A stretch of 64,000 nucleotides of DNA, from contig FOXT01000009.1 of NCBI GenBank assembly GCA_900115795.1, positions 62,001 to 126,000 on the forward strand, given 5' to 3'. Of the stretch, positions 44,195 to 53,160 are shown piece after piece; position 1 is the first letter of the stretch, and each line of letters starts with the position of its first letter. Source of the stretch: Lachnospiraceae bacterium XBB1006. Lineage in GTDB: Bacteria; Bacillota; Clostridia; Lachnospirales; Lachnospiraceae. A program made the translations under genes and the position numbers. The notes below the pieces were generated by a model, which was not told the DNA's origin, searched no databases, and saw only the letters and a program-made list of their open reading frames with translations.

Positions 44195-45322
44195 ATGCGA
44201 CCGACACAGAAGAATCAATTAGATAAGAAAAGAAAAATGATGCACAACCTGTTTGCGCGTCAGGACGAAGAAACAGCACGGATGATACTTCGCCAGAACA
44301 GCTATTTGACAAAAGTAGTGTCTGGCTTGATGATGTTGGTAGAGACGGGTTTTTTGATTTGGAGCATACAAAACTATGGCATTTTTTCCCTGCAGGAGCC
44401 CTGGACGAATCAAGTCATAGCGCAACGACTCTATCTGGTAGTGGCGCTGTATTCCGGAATCGTATGCATTTATCTGCAGAGGAAAAATACAGGACACCGG
44501 TTGTTTTTGGAAGCATATTATATTGTATTGTTGTTATTCGGAATTGTATTATCTGCCATTTATCAAGAGGAAGGCAGAAGTGAGGCGGTGCTGATTTTGA
44601 CGCTGATTTGTACCTTTGGCGTGACCTTGATGCACCCATGGAGGGTAAGTATTACCTCAGCCATAACATTTTTGGTTTACGTTGTGATTTATTATCAATT
44701 GGGATGCTTTCGTTGGCAACACGCATTAAATGTGATGGAAATTCAGTTTTTCTTAAATATCATAGGCCTTGTCAAATACTATACGTTACGTGAGTATATT
44801 ATAGCTAATCATAAACTGGAGCGCTATACACATATTCTGGAAGGGTTGTCATTTACGGACGAATTGACCGGAATTGGTAATCGGAATGCGTTGAGCAGAG
44901 ATTGGAATGGATTTGTGGGCAATACCTATTCGGTGTGCGTGGTGGATGTAGACGATTTTAAGAAGTATAATGACACTTACGGACATGGAACCGGAGATTT
45001 TGTTTTACAGACGGTGGCAAAGGAATTGGGGATTACCTTTGGAGAGAAGAACGTTTACCGCCTGGGAGGAGACGAGTTTTTAATTATAACAGAATGGGAG
45101 GAAAAACAGACTACAGACGGTCTTATGGTAATACTTGAAAAATTGTCGCATTTAACGAACGAAGGACAGGTACTCGGTGTGGGATTAAGTATTGGATGCG
45201 TGAGAGGAACCTGCCGGAATGATGCGGACATGGGAATGTATATGAATAAAGCGGATGCAGTATTGTACCGGGTGAAGGAACAGGGCAAAGGTGCATTTGC
45301 ATATGAAAATCTGTTAAAATAG
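44195..45322 (+). CDS. Membrane-bound diguanylate cyclase (GGDEF)
   Basis: 375 residues. About six N-terminal transmembrane helices (30-200), a short linker helix (ANHKLERYTHILEGLS) and a C-terminal GGDEF domain with DELTGIGNRNALSRDW, DVDDFKKYNDTYGHGTGD and an intact RLGGDEFLII active site (about 288-297), so it should make c-di-GMP. No EAL domain and no clear I-site RxxD four residues before GGDEF. GGGGGG lies 6 nt before the ATG. The LysR gene follows after 9 bp. c-di-GMP would tie to the flagellar genes here. Confidence 0.92.
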   Translation: MRPTQKNQLDKKRKMMHNLFARQDEETARMILRQNSYLTKVVSGLMMLVETGFLIWSIQNYGIFSLQEPWTNQVIAQRLYLVVALYSGIVCIYLQRKNTGHRLFLEAYYIVLLLFGIVLSAIYQEEGRSEAVLILTLICTFGVTLMHPWRVSITSAITFLVYVVIYYQLGCFRWQHALNVMEIQFFLNIIGLVKYYTLREYIIANHKLERYTHILEGLSFTDELTGIGNRNALSRDWNGFVGNTYSVCVVDVDDFKKYNDTYGHGTGDFVLQTVAKELGITFGEKNVYRLGGDEFLIITEWEEKQTTDGLMVILEKLSHLTNEGQVLGVGLSIGCVRGTCRNDADMGMYMNKADAVLYRVKEQGKGAFAYENLLK

Positions 45323-45331
45323 GAGGCAGGG

Positions 45332-46213
45332 ATGACATTACGGCATTTTAAGATTTATACAACCGTTTATGAAGAGCGAAACATGACGGCAGCAGCGCAA
45401 AAACTGTATATGTCGCAACCCTCGGTCAGTCAGGCAGTGAAAGAACTTGAGAAATACTATGATGTGGTTTTGTTCGAGCGTTTTCCAAAAGGGTTAAAAT
45501 CCACGGAGGCCGGAGATACGCTGTATGAATATGCAAGCAACATTCTGGACATGAATACGGAGTTGGCAGATATGATGAAAAAAGGAGTGAGTCAGCAGAT
45601 TCTCCGAGTGGGAAGTAACGATACAGCCGGCGTTACGTTGTTGGATTCGCTTTTGCAGGAGTATACTCTGAATCACTCCATTGATCAGGTAAAGGTGCAG
45701 GTGAATCGAAGTGTTATTTTAGCAGATATGCTTCGGACCAATGAACTGGATATCATTCTGACAGATGAATTTACCAATGCACCGGATCTTTATAGTGAAG
45801 TAATTTGCCGGGATGAATTTGTGGTGGTAGCTTCTCCGGATTATCCGGGAGTGCCAAAGGATTATGTGGTAGACGCCGATTTTTTAATTGGAACGCGCTT
45901 ACTGCTTCGGGAGTCGGGAACGGACGAAAGGGATTTTTTTGAACAATATATGAAGAGTCAGGGGTATCTGGTAATTCCATTTTGGGAAAGCATCAGTTTT
46001 GATATTTTGAAAAATGCGGCGGTTGAGAAAATGGGGATAACCGTACTTCCTTCCCAATGTGTGAAAAATGAAATTGCCGACGGAAGACTTGTGAAATTGC
46101 AGCTGCCGGATTTTCAGTATTATCAATCCTTTATATTGGCATGGCAAAAAAACAAGTATTTATCGGTACCGATTATTGAATTTGTGAATTTATGTAGAAA
46201 GATCGCGAAATAG
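45332..46213 (+). CDS. LysR family transcriptional regulator
   Basis: 293 residues. N-terminal winged helix MTLRHFKIYTTVYEERNMTA then AAQKLYMSQPSVSQAVKELE (1-60), linker helix, and a periplasmic-binding-like effector domain (about 90-290). Full length for the family. AGGAGG is 5 nt before the ATG, directly behind the diguanylate cyclase gene, which it may control. It lies in the same orientation as its neighbours and not divergent, so no target is obvious. Its stop codon lies inside the terminator. Confidence 0.92.
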   Translation: MTLRHFKIYTTVYEERNMTAAAQKLYMSQPSVSQAVKELEKYYDVVLFERFPKGLKSTEAGDTLYEYASNILDMNTELADMMKKGVSQQILRVGSNDTAGVTLLDSLLQEYTLNHSIDQVKVQVNRSVILADMLRTNELDIILTDEFTNAPDLYSEVICRDEFVVVASPDYPGVPKDYVVDADFLIGTRLLLRESGTDERDFFEQYMKSQGYLVIPFWESISFDILKNAAVEKMGITVLPSQCVKNEIADGRLVKLQLPDFQYYQSFILAWQKNKYLSVPIIEFVNLCRKIAK

Positions 46214-46224
46214 CGGTCTTTTTT
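46199..46224 (+). terminator. Rho-independent terminator overlapping the LysR stop codon
   Basis: AAGATCGC-GAAATA-GCGGTCTT with one G-T pair, then TTTTCTT. The TAG stop sits in the loop and stem. Confidence 0.75.
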
Positions 46225-46225
46225 C

Positions 46226-46253
46226 TTGCCTTTTTTCAAAAACGTGTTATAAT
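46226..46253 (+). promoter_or_regulatory. Promoter of the RND exporter operon
   Basis: TTGCCT (46226-46231), 16 bp, TATAAT (46248-46253). Confidence 0.6.
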
Positions 46254-46264
46254 GTAATTCCAGA

Positions 46265-46278
46265 ACCGACCGGTCGGT
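46265..46278. promoter_or_regulatory. TetR-type operator
   Basis: ACCGACCGGTCGGT is a perfect 14-bp palindrome, the kind of site bound by AcrR/TetR-family repressors. It lies where the transcript should start (about 12 bp after the -10 box), so binding would block the promoter. The TetR gene at the end of the operon (49873) is the obvious ligand-responsive repressor. Confidence 0.75.
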
Positions 46279-46316
46279 CGGAAATGAAAAGAAAGCATTC
46301 TTAGAAGGAGGATAAC

Positions 46317-49300
46317 ATGATTTCGAAAATTAGTGTTAAGAAACCATATACAGTAATCGTAGGAATTGTGCTGGTGTTAATTCTTGGATATATTGCAGTA
46401 ACCAGGATGTCTACGGATTTGTTGCCCAGCATGAATTTTCCTTATGCGATTGTGATTACATCCGATGTGGGAGCCTCTCCGGAAGAGGTGGAGAAGAAGA
46501 TTTCTGCACCGATTGAGGCGGCGATGGCGTCCATGACGGATATCAAGAAGGTGTCGAGTGTATCACAGGATAATGTGTCTATGGTGGTATTGGAGTTCGA
46601 GCAGAATGCCAATATGGATGCCATTACGGTGGAGATGAGGGAAAGTCTCGATGCATTGAAGGCGCAATGGGATGACAATGTGGGCAATCCGGGGATTATG
46701 AAGATTAATCCGGATATGATGCCGATTTTAATTAGTGCGATTTCTAAGGAGGGAATGAGCGCGCAGGAACTTACGGAATATGTGGAGAACGAAGTAGTTC
46801 CGGAGGTGGAGAGTGTAGCGGGAATTGCAAGAGTAACCGTGTCCGGTGGGATTAAGACGACCATTGAGATTACCCTTGATTCCGACAAGATTGCAAAGTT
46901 GAACAAGGAAGTTCGCAAGGCATTAAGCAAGAAATTTGCAGATGCAGAAGCAGATATCAGAAAGGCCCGGAACTCTTTGAATAGCCGGGGAAGCCAACTG
47001 AAGTCCGGACAGGATAAGCTGATTGCATCTACCACCGAGGCAGTAAATAAGCTGACGGATCAGAAGGTAGAGTTAATGCAGTCCAAGGCGAAGCTGAATG
47101 AAAAATTAGTTGAAATGAAGGCAAGCCTTACCGGAAATGAACAGATTGATGCCACCATCCAAAGGGGAATCAAGTCCATTGAGAAGAACATCAAACAGAT
47201 GGAAGCCGGAATAGAGACCATTAACGATAACCTGGCCAAGTTGCATGCAACACAGATTTCCGGTGCGGTGGATATGGGAAGTGCGTCGGCACAGATGGCT
47301 AGTGGAAAGACCAGTTTAAGCGATGCATTAGCATCCTTGAAAGAGAGTAAGAAGGCAGCCTACGACGCAGCGGATTTAACGAAAATTTTGACACAGGAAG
47401 CAGTTGGTGGCATGCTTTCGGCACAGAATTTTGATATGCCGGCAGGGTATGTGGAAAAGAATGGTGAGAAGTACTTAATTCGTGTGGGCGATGATTTGTC
47501 AGAGAAGAAGGAATTAGACAATCTGATTCTTTTGGACATGGATTTAAAGGGTGTAAAGCCAATCTATTTAAAGGATATCGCAAAGGTTACTTTTGTGGAT
47601 GATTCGTCGGATGTGTATACCAGCATCAACGGCGAACCGGGAATTTTACTGACCATGGAGAAGCAGACAGGATACTCCACCGGGGATGTGACCAAGGCGG
47701 CCATTGCCAAGATGGAAAGCCTGGAGAAACAGGAAAAAGGCTTAAATGCCGAGACCATTATGGATCAGGGAATTTACATTGGATACATCGTAAATTCCGT
47801 AGTACAAAACATGGTAGTGGGAGGCCTTTTGGCAATTCTCATTCTGTTTTTGTTTTTACGTGATTTAAAGCCAACCCTGGTCATTGCCATTTCCATTCCG
47901 GTGAGTGTGGTAACGGCAGTAGTATTGATGTACTTTAGTAACGTAACCCTAAATGTGATTTCCCTCTCAGGTTTGGCGCTTGGAATTGGAATGTTGGTGG
48001 ATAACTCCATCGTGGTGATTGAGAATATCTACCGACTACGAAACCTTGGTTTACCGGTAAAAGAAGCAGCAGTAAAAGGTGCAAAACAGGTGGCCGGTGC
48101 CATTGTAGCCTCAACGTTGACGACGGCGTGTGTATTCCTGCCAATTGTATTTACGGATGGAATTACCAGACAGCTGTTTGTGGATATGGGATTGACCATT
48201 GCCTACTCGCTGTTTGCAAGTTTGCTGATTGCCTTAAGTTTTGTGCCTATGATGGCATCCGGCGTGCTTGCGAAGAATAAGGAAAAAGAGCATAAGATTT
48301 TTGATAGGATTCAGAATGCCTATGCATCCGTGTTAAAGGGTGCGTTGCGTGTGAAACCCTTGGTATTGTTGTTGGCACTTGGATTGCTTGTGGCAAGTGC
48401 CTATGCAAGTATGAGTCGCGGAACCGCGTTTTTGCCGTCTATGGAGAGCACCCAGATGACAGCAACCATGGAAGTGCCAAAGGAAATGAAGCTTGACGAG
48501 GCACGGGCGATTTCGGATAAAATGATAGCCAAGATTATGGAAATCAAAGATGTGGAAACCGTGGGAGCAATGACTGGCAGCGGCGGTGGAATGGGCATGA
48601 TGAGCATGGGGAATTCCGGAAACAGTCGGGACATTACCATGTATTTGCTTTTAAAAGAAGATAAATCCTTAAGCAATGTGCAAATCGCCAAGCAGATTGA
48701 AGAAAAGACGAAGAACATGGGTGCGAAATTGACGGTACAGACATCGGCAATGGATATTTCGTCCTTTATGGCAAGCGGTATTCAGGTTCATGTGGAAGGT
48801 CGTGATTTGGACAAATTGCAGGGTCTGGCCAAACAGGTGCAGGATGTGGTGGAAAAGACACCGGGAACGAAGGAAATATCCAGTGGTATGGATGAGATGA
48901 CCAACGGCGTAAAGATTACGGTAGATAAGAAGAAGGCAGCGAAGTATTCCCTTACCGTTGCACAGGTTTTCCAGAACGTTTCAAAGGAAGTTGCGGATGC
49001 AAAGAGTGCGACGACGTTGTCGACGGATACGGCAGATTACGATGTGTTTGTAAAGAGTGATCAGGAAACAGATATGACCATTGCAAAGCTTAAGAAGATG
49101 AAGCTGGATTACAAGACCATGGAGGGGGAAGAAAAGAAGGTTTCCCTTAAAAAAGTGGCAAGCATTCAGAATCAGGCCAGCCTAAGCCAAATCTCTCGTG
49201 AAGCGCAGAATCGTTACATCAATGTAACGGCACAGATTGATGAGAAGCATAATGTGGGATTGGTTTCCAATGCGATTAAGAAGGAGCTAAAGAAGTTGTC

Positions 49301-49892
49301 AGTGCCGGAAGGCTATTCGGTATCCATGGCGGGAGAAGATGAAACCATTAACGATGCGATGAAACAACTGACTCTGATGCTATTAGTGGCGGTGGCCTTT
49401 ATCTACCTGATTATGGTAGCGCAGTTTCAGTCGCTTTTGTCCCCGTTTATCATTATGTTTACGATTCCATTGGCCTTTACCGGTGGTTTCCTGGGTCTGT
49501 TCTTAACGGGAAATGAGGTGAGTGTCATTGCCATGTTGGGATTTGTAATGCTTGCAGGTATTATTGTTAACAACGGAATTGTATTGGTGGACTATGTGAA
49601 CCAGTTGCGCGAGACCGGAATGGACAAAAAGACGGCGTTAATCGAAGCAGGAAGGACCAGACTTCGACCGATTATGATGACGGCATTGACTACCATTTTG
49701 GCTATGTCGACTACGGCAATCGGTGCCGGAATGGGATCCGATATGGTGCAGCCGATGGCCATTGTAACCATTGGCGGATTGATTTACGGAACGTTATTAA
49801 CCTTGTTTGTTGTACCGTGTATGTATGATTTATTGCATCGGGAAAAGAGCATGGTAAAGGAGGAAATCGACGATGATATCTCCAATTTATAA
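46317..49892 (+). CDS. RND family efflux transporter with coiled-coil insertion
   Basis: 1191 residues. HAE1/AcrB-type RND pump: ISVKKPYTVIVGIVLVLILG (TM1), the TM4 proton-relay helix LALGIGMLVDNSIVVIENIY with a single Asp followed by Asn, TTACVFLPIVF and the duplicate second half (MVAQFQSLLSPFIIMFTIPL, MLAGIIVNNGIVLVDYVNQL). Residues about 205-355 are an inserted, mostly helical, coiled-coil-rich segment (ADIRKARNSLNSRGSQLKSG; QSKAKLNEKLVEMKASL) not found in AcrB. No adaptor or outer-membrane gene is nearby, as expected in a single-membrane cell. It probably exports lipids, drugs or a surface compound. AAGGAGG is 6 nt before the ATG. Confidence 0.93.
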   Translation: MISKISVKKPYTVIVGIVLVLILGYIAVTRMSTDLLPSMNFPYAIVITSDVGASPEEVEKKISAPIEAAMASMTDIKKVSSVSQDNVSMVVLEFEQNANMDAITVEMRESLDALKAQWDDNVGNPGIMKINPDMMPILISAISKEGMSAQELTEYVENEVVPEVESVAGIARVTVSGGIKTTIEITLDSDKIAKLNKEVRKALSKKFADAEADIRKARNSLNSRGSQLKSGQDKLIASTTEAVNKLTDQKVELMQSKAKLNEKLVEMKASLTGNEQIDATIQRGIKSIEKNIKQMEAGIETINDNLAKLHATQISGAVDMGSASAQMASGKTSLSDALASLKESKKAAYDAADLTKILTQEAVGGMLSAQNFDMPAGYVEKNGEKYLIRVGDDLSEKKELDNLILLDMDLKGVKPIYLKDIAKVTFVDDSSDVYTSINGEPGILLTMEKQTGYSTGDVTKAAIAKMESLEKQEKGLNAETIMDQGIYIGYIVNSVVQNMVVGGLLAILILFLFLRDLKPTLVIAISIPVSVVTAVVLMYFSNVTLNVISLSGLALGIGMLVDNSIVVIENIYRLRNLGLPVKEAAVKGAKQVAGAIVASTLTTACVFLPIVFTDGITRQLFVDMGLTIAYSLFASLLIALSFVPMMASGVLAKNKEKEHKIFDRIQNAYASVLKGALRVKPLVLLLALGLLVASAYASMSRGTAFLPSMESTQMTATMEVPKEMKLDEARAISDKMIAKIMEIKDVETVGAMTGSGGGMGMMSMGNSGNSRDITMYLLLKEDKSLSNVQIAKQIEEKTKNMGAKLTVQTSAMDISSFMASGIQVHVEGRDLDKLQGLAKQVQDVVEKTPGTKEISSGMDEMTNGVKITVDKKKAAKYSLTVAQVFQNVSKEVADAKSATTLSTDTADYDVFVKSDQETDMTIAKLKKMKLDYKTMEGEEKKVSLKKVASIQNQASLSQISREAQNRYINVTAQIDEKHNVGLVSNAIKKELKKLSVPEGYSVSMAGEDETINDAMKQLTLMLLVAVAFIYLIMVAQFQSLLSPFIIMFTIPLAFTGGFLGLFLTGNEVSVIAMLGFVMLAGIIVNNGIVLVDYVNQLRETGMDKKTALIEAGRTRLRPIMMTALTTILAMSTTAIGAGMGSDMVQPMAIVTIGGLIYGTLLTLFVVPCMYDLLHREKSMVKEEIDDDISNL

Positions 49893-50499
49893 AGAACCTA
49901 CCGAGAAAATGATAAAGCTTTTTGACGCAGTGGCTGCCCTCTTAGAGGAGGGGGCCGACGTCAAAGATCTGAAGGTAATTGATATTACAGAGCGCGCCGG
50001 CATTGGAAAAGGAACCGCTTACGAGTATTTCAAGTCAAAAGAAGAGTTGTTGTTAGAGGCACAGATTTACTATTTTGATCAAAAAGTGAAATGGCTATGC
50101 CGGCAGGTTGGAAAGGCAGGCACTTTTTCCGACGCTATTGACGCTTGCTGTACTGCAATCGATGACATGTTGCATAACGAAGCCGGCATGCGGGTGCTTT
50201 TCCGATACGCATTAGGCGGCATGGAAGAGGGTAGCGAAAAGCGACGTTGTGAAGACAACGAGGGCATGGATGTATTTTTCGCGGGGCTGGTGAAGCTTGG
50301 AAGACAGGATGGATTGTTTGCAAATAGCGATGACGAGCAGGTCATCAATACGTTGGTGACGGAGTTGGTTGGCTACGGAATCACCTGTAATATGTGGCAA
50401 AAGCGTCATCCGGCTGTGGACGGCTACCAGGAATTTCAGAAAAAGAATCGGGCGTATTGCAAGAAAGCGATTCGCGCAATATTAGAAACTGGAGAATAG
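49873..50499 (+). CDS. TetR/AcrR family regulator of the RND exporter
   Basis: 208 residues. The helix-turn-helix is VIDITERAGIGKGTAYEYFK SKEELL (about 35-60), followed by a helical ligand domain with ALGGMEEGS. It overlaps the RND gene by 20 bp with AAGGAGG inside that gene, so it is co-transcribed and would repress its own operon at the palindrome 46265-46278. Confidence 0.92.
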   Translation: MISPIYKEPTEKMIKLFDAVAALLEEGADVKDLKVIDITERAGIGKGTAYEYFKSKEELLLEAQIYYFDQKVKWLCRQVGKAGTFSDAIDACCTAIDDMLHNEAGMRVLFRYALGGMEEGSEKRRCEDNEGMDVFFAGLVKLGRQDGLFANSDDEQVINTLVTELVGYGITCNMWQKRHPAVDGYQEFQKKNRAYCKKAIRAILETGE

Positions 50500-50583
50500 G
50501 GGGAGACAAAGTTGTAAAGTTTTGCATACACTTCTGTCTATTGTAATGGATACTTTGCTTATAGTAATATTTAATTGAAGATA

Positions 50584-50724
50584 ATGCAAAAGAGAAACAA
50601 GAAGTATCCGTACGTGAAATCCACTAAATTCAATGGAAAAAAGTGGTATCATAATTTTCAACGAAGAAGTGAATTGATTGATCCGTTCTTCGTAAATGAA
50701 TTAAAAGATGTGGATGGCAATTAG
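50584..50724 (+). CDS. Very short ORF (46 aa), doubtful
   Basis: ATG to TAG, encoding QKRNKKYPYVKSTKFNGKKW and a further 25 residues. Basic and aromatic, with no ribosome site of note. It may be chance or the remnant of a gene that lost its end. It is the only open frame of this kind in the gap between the TetR gene and array B. Confidence 0.2.
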   Translation: MQKRNKKYPYVKSTKFNGKKWYHNFQRRSELIDPFFVNELKDVDGN

Positions 50725-50765
50725 TTCCGGAAGCCTTTGGAGAGATTTGGCAGTATCAAGGCATT

Positions 50766-51124
50766 AATTACCGCTAGAGTACATGAATTTCATTCCTGGG
50801 GGTAGTGATTTTTGATACATTTGAAAATTACTACCCCTAAAGTATGGGCTTTTATAAATTTAGCGGTAGTGGGACTTCCTGGTTTTGGATTTTTCTACCG
50901 TTAAAAAATTGTTTTCGAGTATTTAGTGGTAGGCTTGTACCTTACTTTGAAGGTTTGTTTCGGTCTATTATGTTGATTTCGGGAATTTGAACGTCAGTAT
51001 AGCGATATTCTATGAAAAACCGTACCCTTAAAAGTGCCGGATGGTTCCTTTTGGGGGTAAAGTTTTTAGCTTCACAAACTTTGTCTACCGTCAAGTTTAT
51101 TATTCTATGAGATTAGCGGTAGAA
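50766..51124. repeat. Array B: phased, alternately inverted TACCGCTAA-like motifs
   Basis: Motif centres with orientation: 50771+, 50802-, 50834+, 50866-, 50898+, 50929-, then a gap of 96 bp (three steps, two degenerate sites), 51025+, 51057-, 51088+, 51119-. Steps are 31 or 32 bp. The best pair is ACTACCCCTAAA (50831-50842 region) and TTTAGCGGTAGT (50859-50870), 11 of 12 complementary across a 17-nt loop. Same motif, spacing and alternation as array A. No protein-coding frame explains it. Confidence 0.8.
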
Positions 51125-51282
51125 ATTCACGATTCTATATTTTTGAGGACGTTCGGAGCAATATTGTATGGCAGGCGGATAGGATTTATAAATAAAAAAA
51201 TTGTAAGAAATTGACAAAAACCGGCTCTAATAAAGTAAGATGCGGTTTTCCCACACTTGCAAAATAATTGACAATAAGATAA

Positions 51283-51453
51283 AGTGCCATCAGTAAGACG
51301 AAGGAAAAATACGAAAACTATCTGTTTACGGTGGCGGTCCATATTGTAGAAATAAAAGAGGATGCAGAGGAAATCCGGGTGGATCGTCCCTTTGGCTTTG
51401 CCGTTACAGACGAGAACGGAATTGTACTTTTTGAAGGTGTGAAGTGGAATTAA
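51283..51453 (+). pseudogene. C-terminal remnant of a second serpin
   Basis: An open frame with no start codon (in-frame stop at 51280) reads ...ENYLFTVAVHIVEI, then EEIRVDRPFGFAVTDENGIV and LFEGVKWN, ending at TAA 51451-51453. The RPFxFAxxDENGxxLFxG pattern is the serpin C-terminal signature and also matches the RPFFYAIADENGMVYYEG of the intact serpin that begins 23 bp later. So this is the tail of a decayed tandem serpin. Confidence 0.6.
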
Positions 51454-51475
51454 GATTGGAGGGTGAAGTAGACAG

Positions 51476-53050
51476 ATGAAAACAAAATGGATTAGCGTAG
51501 TGCTCGTTGTGGCGTTGACAATCGGATTGTGGGGTGTGGCAGGATGCAAGCGACATGAAAAAAAGAAGGAAACGCAGAACCCGGTTTCAGAAGAAAATGC
51601 GGGTGGGGTACTGCTTGCAAAAGCAGGAAAGCCTGGAGAAAAAGGGAAGCAGGTAACAGGGGATTTTACTGCAGCAATGGCAGGAGGTAAGATGGCAAAG
51701 GAGCTCTTACAGACGGGGCTACCGGGTAACAGGGTTTACTCGCCGATAACCCTTTCTATGATGATGGCAATGCTGACAGATGCATCTTCCGGACAGGCCA
51801 GACAAGAAATTCTAAAGCTGATGGGCTGGAAGTCTCTTGAGGACGTAAAGAAGCAGGTGAGGTCGGTATACGCGGCGGCAAACCGGAAAACAGAGAATGG
51901 AGAAACCCGGATGGCGAATGCGATTTGGCTTCGTGATGATGAATCCTATCATGAGGAAAAAATAGCGGAACTGGCTGATGATTTTTTTGCAGATTCTTTT
52001 TCGGGAAAAATGGGTTCCGCTGAGTATGATAAGTTTCATCAAACGTGGTTAAATGAGCAGACGAAAGATCTGCTTTCGGATGAGGTAAAGAAAATGAACT
52101 TCATTGAAACACAAAAAATAGCATTGTCCTGTGCCGGTTATTTTCGCCAACAATGGCCGGAAAAGATGGATCTGATTAAGAAAAACTTTTTCTGGGGAAG
52201 AACCGGCGCAACAATGGTGGATATGCTTGAAAAAGAAGATACGATGCCACTTTATCGAGGAGAGAATTACAAGGCTGTCGGATTGCCGTTTCATAACGGA
52301 TTCGTGTTCTGGTTGTTTTTACCGGATTCGGAGTATTCGGTGGAGGATGTGCTGGTGGATAACCGTTATCTCTCCATAATGAAGGGGGAGATAGAGCCGG
52401 AGGATACCGATGCAAAGATGGTAGTTCGTTTTCCGAAATTCGACATCACAACATCATTGGATGCAGCAAAAGGAATTGCCAATCAGTCATACTTGCAAAT
52501 CTTTGATGACCGGGGAGCATTCCGGGAACTGACCGATGGCATGATGTATGTGAGCAGTATACAACATGCAACGCGAATTCTTGTGGATGAATATGGCGCT
52601 ACGGCCGCCTCTTTTGCGGAAGCTGAATTGGATGGTGCATATATGCCGGAGGATACGGAATATTTCATCTGTAACCGTCCCTTCTTCTATGCCATAGCTG
52701 ATGAGAATGGGATGGTCTATTATGAAGGAATTATGCAGCAGGGAGAAAAGATTACGGATACCGAAGTGAAAATTCGCCAGCCAATCGTGAAAGTAAACGG
52801 ACAAATTTATGTGAAAACGGATGAGGTCGCAAAGGTTACTTGTGGAACGGCAGACGGCAGAATCCGGTGGTCGGGGGAACCCGGGAAAATGCCTATCAAT
52901 GATGATAGCAGCAACTTTGGCGAGGGATATCGCTATCAGTATGCAGATGAATATCATCTGAGTGTGGAAATTGACGGAATCTGGTACGCATTTGAACGTG
53001 TGTCGGATATCAGTACACTTTACTATAAAACCAATGAGGATGAGAAATGA
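51476..53050 (+). CDS. Lipoprotein serpin (serine-protease inhibitor) with C-terminal extension
   Basis: 524 residues. A lipoprotein signal ends in the lipobox GVAGC (Cys about 23), so it is anchored outside the membrane. The serpin fold follows: RVYSPITLSMMMAMLTDASS (about 80-100), MANAIWLRDDESYHEEKIAE, and the reactive-centre hinge LVDEYGATAASFAEAELDGA (about 369-388) leading to RPFFYAIADENGMVYYEGIM. The hinge has small residues as an inhibitory serpin needs; P1 cannot be fixed by eye but falls near residue 388. After the serpin core (about 420) there is an extra ~100-residue domain (QPIVKVNGQIYVKTDEVAKV...) that I do not recognise. GGAGG lies 13 nt before the ATG. Confidence 0.88.
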   Translation: MKTKWISVVLVVALTIGLWGVAGCKRHEKKKETQNPVSEENAGGVLLAKAGKPGEKGKQVTGDFTAAMAGGKMAKELLQTGLPGNRVYSPITLSMMMAMLTDASSGQARQEILKLMGWKSLEDVKKQVRSVYAAANRKTENGETRMANAIWLRDDESYHEEKIAELADDFFADSFSGKMGSAEYDKFHQTWLNEQTKDLLSDEVKKMNFIETQKIALSCAGYFRQQWPEKMDLIKKNFFWGRTGATMVDMLEKEDTMPLYRGENYKAVGLPFHNGFVFWLFLPDSEYSVEDVLVDNRYLSIMKGEIEPEDTDAKMVVRFPKFDITTSLDAAKGIANQSYLQIFDDRGAFRELTDGMMYVSSIQHATRILVDEYGATAASFAEAELDGAYMPEDTEYFICNRPFFYAIADENGMVYYEGIMQQGEKITDTEVKIRQPIVKVNGQIYVKTDEVAKVTCGTADGRIRWSGEPGKMPINDDSSNFGEGYRYQYADEYHLSVEIDGIWYAFERVSDISTLYYKTNEDEK

Positions 53051-53055
53051 CAAAA

Positions 53056-53072
53056 GGAGCCGGTTTGGCTCC
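53056..53072 (+). terminator. Weak hairpin after the serpin gene
   Basis: GGAGCC-GGTTT-GGCTCC, a 6-bp stem without a T-run. Confidence 0.3.
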
Positions 53073-53088
53073 GTACGAGAATAAATAC

Positions 53089-53117
53089 TTGACTTTTTTG
53101 GGAGATTGGAGTATCCT
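53089..53117 (+). promoter_or_regulatory. Promoter of the 102-aa gene
   Basis: TTGACT (53089-53094), 17 bp, TATCCT (53112-53117), 44 bp before the ATG. Confidence 0.5.
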
Positions 53118-53160
53118 AACCTAGCTGTGTTAAAAGTATGAAGAAAAAGGAGCAAGAGTG

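Noticed and set aside
51127-51549. 140-codon minus-strand frame
   Set aside because: Overlaps the serpin remnant and the serpin signal peptide; product lacks any domain and contains Cys/His-rich shadow sequence.
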